Of a stretch of DNA of 64,000 bases, positions 61,328 to 64,000 are shown piece by piece (positions within the stretch are counted from its first letter, which is position 1; each line of letters starts with the position of its first letter). The translations under genes were made by a program, and so were the position numbers. Source of the stretch: Candidatus Mediterraneibacter excrementigallinarum (GTDB lineage: Bacteria; Bacillota; Clostridia; Lachnospirales; Lachnospiraceae); assembly GCA_019120075.1 (NCBI GenBank), contig DWVT01000127.1, forward strand, positions 16,084-80,083, written 5' to 3'. The notes below the pieces were generated by a model. That model was not told the origin of the DNA. It saw nothing but the letters and a program-made list of their open reading frames with translations, and did not search any database.

Positions 61328-63592
61328 ATGGAACGTAATCTGAAAGAACTTGTAAGCCAGATGACACTGGAAGAGAAAGCCGGCATGTGCTCCGGCCTTG
61401 ACTTCTGGCACCTGAAATCCGTAGACCGCCTCGGCATTCCCAGCGTCATGGTCAGCGACGGCCCTCACGGACTGCGCAAACAGGATGACAAGGCAGATTA
61501 CCTCGGCATCAACGAGAGCATCAAGGCAGTCTGCTTTCCTCCCGCTGTTTTAAGCGCCTGCTCCTTTGACAGGGACCTGCTGAGGGAACTGGGCGACACT
61601 GTCGGGAAGGAAGCACAGGCAACCGATGTCTCCGTGGTACTTGGACCTGCCGTAAATATCAAGAGATCCCCTCTCTGCGGCCGGAATTTTGAATATTATT
61701 CCGAGGATCCCTATCTTGCCGGAGAATCTGCCGCCGCGTTCATCGACGGAGTCCAGTCTCATCATGTGGGTACATCCATCAAACATTTTGCAGCCAACAA
61801 CCAGGAACTGAACCGGATGAGCTGTTCTTCCGAAGTCGATGAGAGAACCCTCCGGGAGATCTATCTTCCCGCGTTTGAGACCGCTGTAAAGAAATCTCAG
61901 CCCTATACTGTCATGTGCTCCTACAACAAGATCAACGGCACCTATTCGTCCGAGAATCCCTGGCTGCTGACCGAAGTGCTCCGGGATGAATGGGGCTTTG
62001 AAGGTTATGTCATGTCAGACTGGGGCGCTGTCAATGAAAGAGTTCCCGGACTTAAAGCCGGACTCGACCTGGAGATGCCGACGTCCGGAGGACTGACCGA
62101 CAGGGAGATCGTGGCGGCTGTACAGGACGGTTCTCTTGACGAGTCTGTCCTTGACCAGGCAGTGGAGCGGATCCTCCGTATCACCTTCACCTGGCTGGAC
62201 AACAGAGAGGAACAGGACTTTACTCTTGAAGCGGACCACGAAACTGCCCGCAGGATTGCCGAGGAGTCCATGGTCCTTCTGAAAAATGAGAACGTTCTCC
62301 CGCTTACTCCTTCAGAGAACGTCGTGTTCATCGGCGGATTTGCGAAGAAGCCGCGTTATCAGGGAGGAGGAAGTTCCCACATCAACAGCTTCCGTGTCGA
62401 CAGTGCGATTGACGCAGTCAGGGACATCGCTGAAGTATCCTACGTAGAAGGATTCTCTTCCTCCAAAGACATCTATGATGAGAAACTGGCGGCAGAGGCT
62501 GTCGAAGCGGCAAAAAAAGCAGATAAGGCAGTCATCTTCGCAGGACTTCCCGACAGCTTTGAATCCGAGGGATATGACCGTTCCCACATGCGCCTCCCAG
62601 AATGTCAGGACCGTCTGATCCGTGAGATTGCGGAAGTCCAGCCGAATACCATCGTCGTCCTCCACAACGGCTCCCCGGTGGAGATGCCCTGGAAAGATGA
62701 TGTGAAAGGACTGCTTGAGGCATATCTCGGAGGACAGGCAGGGGGCTCTGCTGTTGTAAACATCCTCTACGGAAAGGTCAATCCATCCGGTAAGCTGGCC
62801 GAGACTCTGCCTCTCAAGCTCTCTGACAATCCATCCTACCTGAACTTCGCTGAGAGGGAAAAAGTAAATTACAGCGAGGGCGTTTTCGTGGGATACCGCT
62901 ATTACGACGCAAAGGAAATGGAAGTGGCATTCCCCTTCGGGCACGGCCTCTCCTATACCACATTCAAATACAGTAACCTGAAACTGGACCGCACAGAGAT
63001 GACAGATCAGGATACACTGACTGTTTCCGTCGATGTGACAAACACCGGCAGCCGCGCAGGAAAAGAAGTGGTACAGCTCTATGTCAGCGACCGGACCGGA
63101 TCTGTCAGAAGACCGCTGAAAGAACTGAAAGGCTACGAGAAAGTATCCCTTGAACCCGGCGAGACAAAGACGGTCACCATGACTCTGGACAAGAGAAGCT
63201 TTGCCTGGTACAGTACAGAACTCCACGACTGGTATGCCGCATCCGGAGAATATGAGATCCTCATCGGCGCATCCTCCCGGGATATACGCCTGACGGAAGA
63301 AATCCGTCTTGACAGTACCCAGAAGCTTCCTTTGAACCTTACTCTGAACACTCCCATGGGAGACCTGATCGCAGACGAACGTACAAGAGAATTCGGTCTT
63401 TTCCTTAAGCAGAAGATGGATGAATTCTTCGGAGCAACAGGATCAGACACCAAGCTCAGTGACGATGACTCTGACGAAGATCCGATGGCTGACGCAATGG
63501 CTGCTTCCATGCCGATCCGCAATGTAGTCTCCTTCGGTCTTATGGAAAAAGAAGAACTTTTCAGGAAACTGAAAGAGTTTAACGAAAAATAG
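61328..63592 (+). CDS. Beta-glycosidase, GH3, with the shared tail and an acidic linker
   Basis: A 754-residue GH3 enzyme and close paralogue of that at 10043-12337. It shares CSGLDFWHLK, SDGPHGLRKQ, GRNFEYYSEDP and nucleophile D231 in YVMSDWGA. It ends in a fibronectin III-like domain (VTNTGSRAGKEVVQLYVSD). Residues 667-754 form the shared tail in two parts: TLNTPMGDLIADERTREFG and MPIRNVVSFG...LFRKLKEFN. They are joined by a very acidic stretch (GSDTKLSDDDSDEDP). No signal peptide. GGAAG precedes the ATG. It is controlled, by inference, by the divergent AraC gene. Confidence 0.93.
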   Translation: MERNLKELVSQMTLEEKAGMCSGLDFWHLKSVDRLGIPSVMVSDGPHGLRKQDDKADYLGINESIKAVCFPPAVLSACSFDRDLLRELGDTVGKEAQATDVSVVLGPAVNIKRSPLCGRNFEYYSEDPYLAGESAAAFIDGVQSHHVGTSIKHFAANNQELNRMSCSSEVDERTLREIYLPAFETAVKKSQPYTVMCSYNKINGTYSSENPWLLTEVLRDEWGFEGYVMSDWGAVNERVPGLKAGLDLEMPTSGGLTDREIVAAVQDGSLDESVLDQAVERILRITFTWLDNREEQDFTLEADHETARRIAEESMVLLKNENVLPLTPSENVVFIGGFAKKPRYQGGGSSHINSFRVDSAIDAVRDIAEVSYVEGFSSSKDIYDEKLAAEAVEAAKKADKAVIFAGLPDSFESEGYDRSHMRLPECQDRLIREIAEVQPNTIVVLHNGSPVEMPWKDDVKGLLEAYLGGQAGGSAVVNILYGKVNPSGKLAETLPLKLSDNPSYLNFAEREKVNYSEGVFVGYRYYDAKEMEVAFPFGHGLSYTTFKYSNLKLDRTEMTDQDTLTVSVDVTNTGSRAGKEVVQLYVSDRTGSVRRPLKELKGYEKVSLEPGETKTVTMTLDKRSFAWYSTELHDWYAASGEYEILIGASSRDIRLTEEIRLDSTQKLPLNLTLNTPMGDLIADERTREFGLFLKQKMDEFFGATGSDTKLSDDDSDEDPMADAMAASMPIRNVVSFGLMEKEELFRKLKEFNEK

Positions 63593-63598
63593 AAAACA

Positions 63599-63625
63599 CC
63601 GGAAGTGCCCAAAGGCACATTCCGG
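63599..63625 (+). other. Hairpin just past the GH3 stop codon
   Basis: CCGGAA and TTCCGG pair, with an inner TGCC/GGCA stem and a small bulge. No T-run follows. Confidence 0.45.
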
Positions 63626-63689
63626 GATTGTAAGCGGTCGCCAGGGTCTCGGGCACGCCCGGACTTTGGCTCGTCGCCGTTGCAAATAA

Positions 63690-63740
63690 AAAAGATCCGA
63701 CAAAGTGCTTACCTTTCCACAGCACCCTGTCGGATCTTTT
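63690..63740. terminator. Bidirectional terminator between GH3 and the 56-residue gene
   Basis: AAAAGATCCGACA (63690-63702) pairs with TGTCGGATCTTTT (63728-63740), and an inner GTGCT/AGCAC stem extends it after a two-base gap. T-runs lie on both ends. Confidence 0.85.
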
Positions 63741-63793
63741 CTCTTTGGTCTTCTTTATTTTCTTTTCTCATCTTTCCGTGTACCCCTCGATGC

Positions 63794-63964
63794 TTATTTC
63801 ATTGAACGGTACAGCAGATACGGGGAAACATTTCCATTCATCATAAGAAGCCCTGCATTGATCGTTTCTGCATTTTCTGCAAAATATTTTCTGATTCTTT
63901 CCATAAGTGAAGCTTTTTCTTCTCTTCCTGCATATCTGTTCTGACTTACTGCCATTGTACTCAT
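63794..63964 (-). CDS. Small protein of 56 residues, unknown
   Basis: ATG 63964 with AAAGGAGAG upstream begins MSTMAVSQNRYAGREEKASL and ends NVSPYLLYRSMK. The middle carries MERIRKYFAENAETI and a hydrophobic GLLMMNG patch. I do not recognise the family. It is too short to show homology, but has an ideal ribosome site and a terminator downstream. It could be a small regulatory or toxin-like protein; this is open. Upstream sequence to the window edge is not enough to define its promoter. Confidence 0.6.
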   Translation of the reverse strand: MSTMAVSQNRYAGREEKASLMERIRKYFAENAETINAGLLMMNGNVSPYLLYRSMK

Positions 63965-64000
63965 ATATCATCTCTCCTTTATTGAATCTCTTTGTTTTCT

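Overview
The window looks like chromosomal DNA of an anaerobic gut Firmicute of the Lachnospiraceae type. Supporting signs are the strong GGAGG ribosome sites, GPH-type sugar symporters, many cytoplasmic glycoside hydrolases without signal peptides, an AAA-ATPase-like/PD-(D/E)XK protein, an Rpn-type nuclease protein, a DUF2325 protein, and Entner-Doudoroff style uronate genes. I see no rRNA, tRNA, CRISPR array, prophage or complete insertion sequence. Species cannot be fixed from this window alone.

Layout. 1-12.3 kb is a minus-strand operon: GH3, GPH symporter, two GH78 alpha-L-rhamnosidases, a decayed esterase and a SASA-type esterase, followed by the start of an MFS gene. The stump of a divergent AraC regulator lies just upstream of it. 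12.6-15.3 kb holds an IlvD/Edd dehydratase and a divergent FadR-type regulator with two identical palindromic operators between them. 15.4-24.5 kb is mostly housekeeping: an HTH/ATPase/DUF4325 regulator, enolase, flavin reductase, CBS-DRTGG pyrophosphatase, an S1 protein, DUF2325, DUF3737 and LysR. 24.6-29.9 kb is a hexuronate/KDG module: IclR regulator, KDPG aldolase, two PfkB kinases and uronate isomerase. 30-34.6 kb has fliB, cfa, a D,D-carboxypeptidase and a membrane protein.

34.7-47.0 kb is a second glycoside island. One operon runs NagZ-like GH3, GH78, MBL-fold protein, beta-phosphoglucomutase, MBL-fold protein, esterase, with a divergent AraC gene. A second runs GPH symporter, GH43. 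47.3-48.2 kb is an Rpn-family gene broken at a G10 run. 48.5-58.4 kb is a third island: GH78, GH43, GH2, GH3, and a DUF5060/DUF4038-type glycosidase. It is followed by the AAA-ATPase-like gene, a second complete AraC gene divergent from another GH3, and a 56-residue small protein.

How it fits together (inference). Rhamnose-containing plant oligosaccharides or glycosides enter through cation symporters. They are deacetylated by esterases and dismantled in the cytosol by four GH78, four GH3, two GH43, one GH2 and one GH5/GH140-like enzyme. Uronic acids are drained through UxaC, KDG kinase and KDPG aldolase.

The most unusual signal is a C-terminal helical tail of about 65-95 residues shared by five otherwise unrelated enzymes: two GH3, two GH78 and one esterase. 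Other notable signals are a composite promoter shared by enolase and DUF2325, a 15-base identical upstream element linking two of the glycoside operons (with a shorter match at a third), the G10 slippage site, and a pair of paralogous MBL-fold proteins flanking pgmB.
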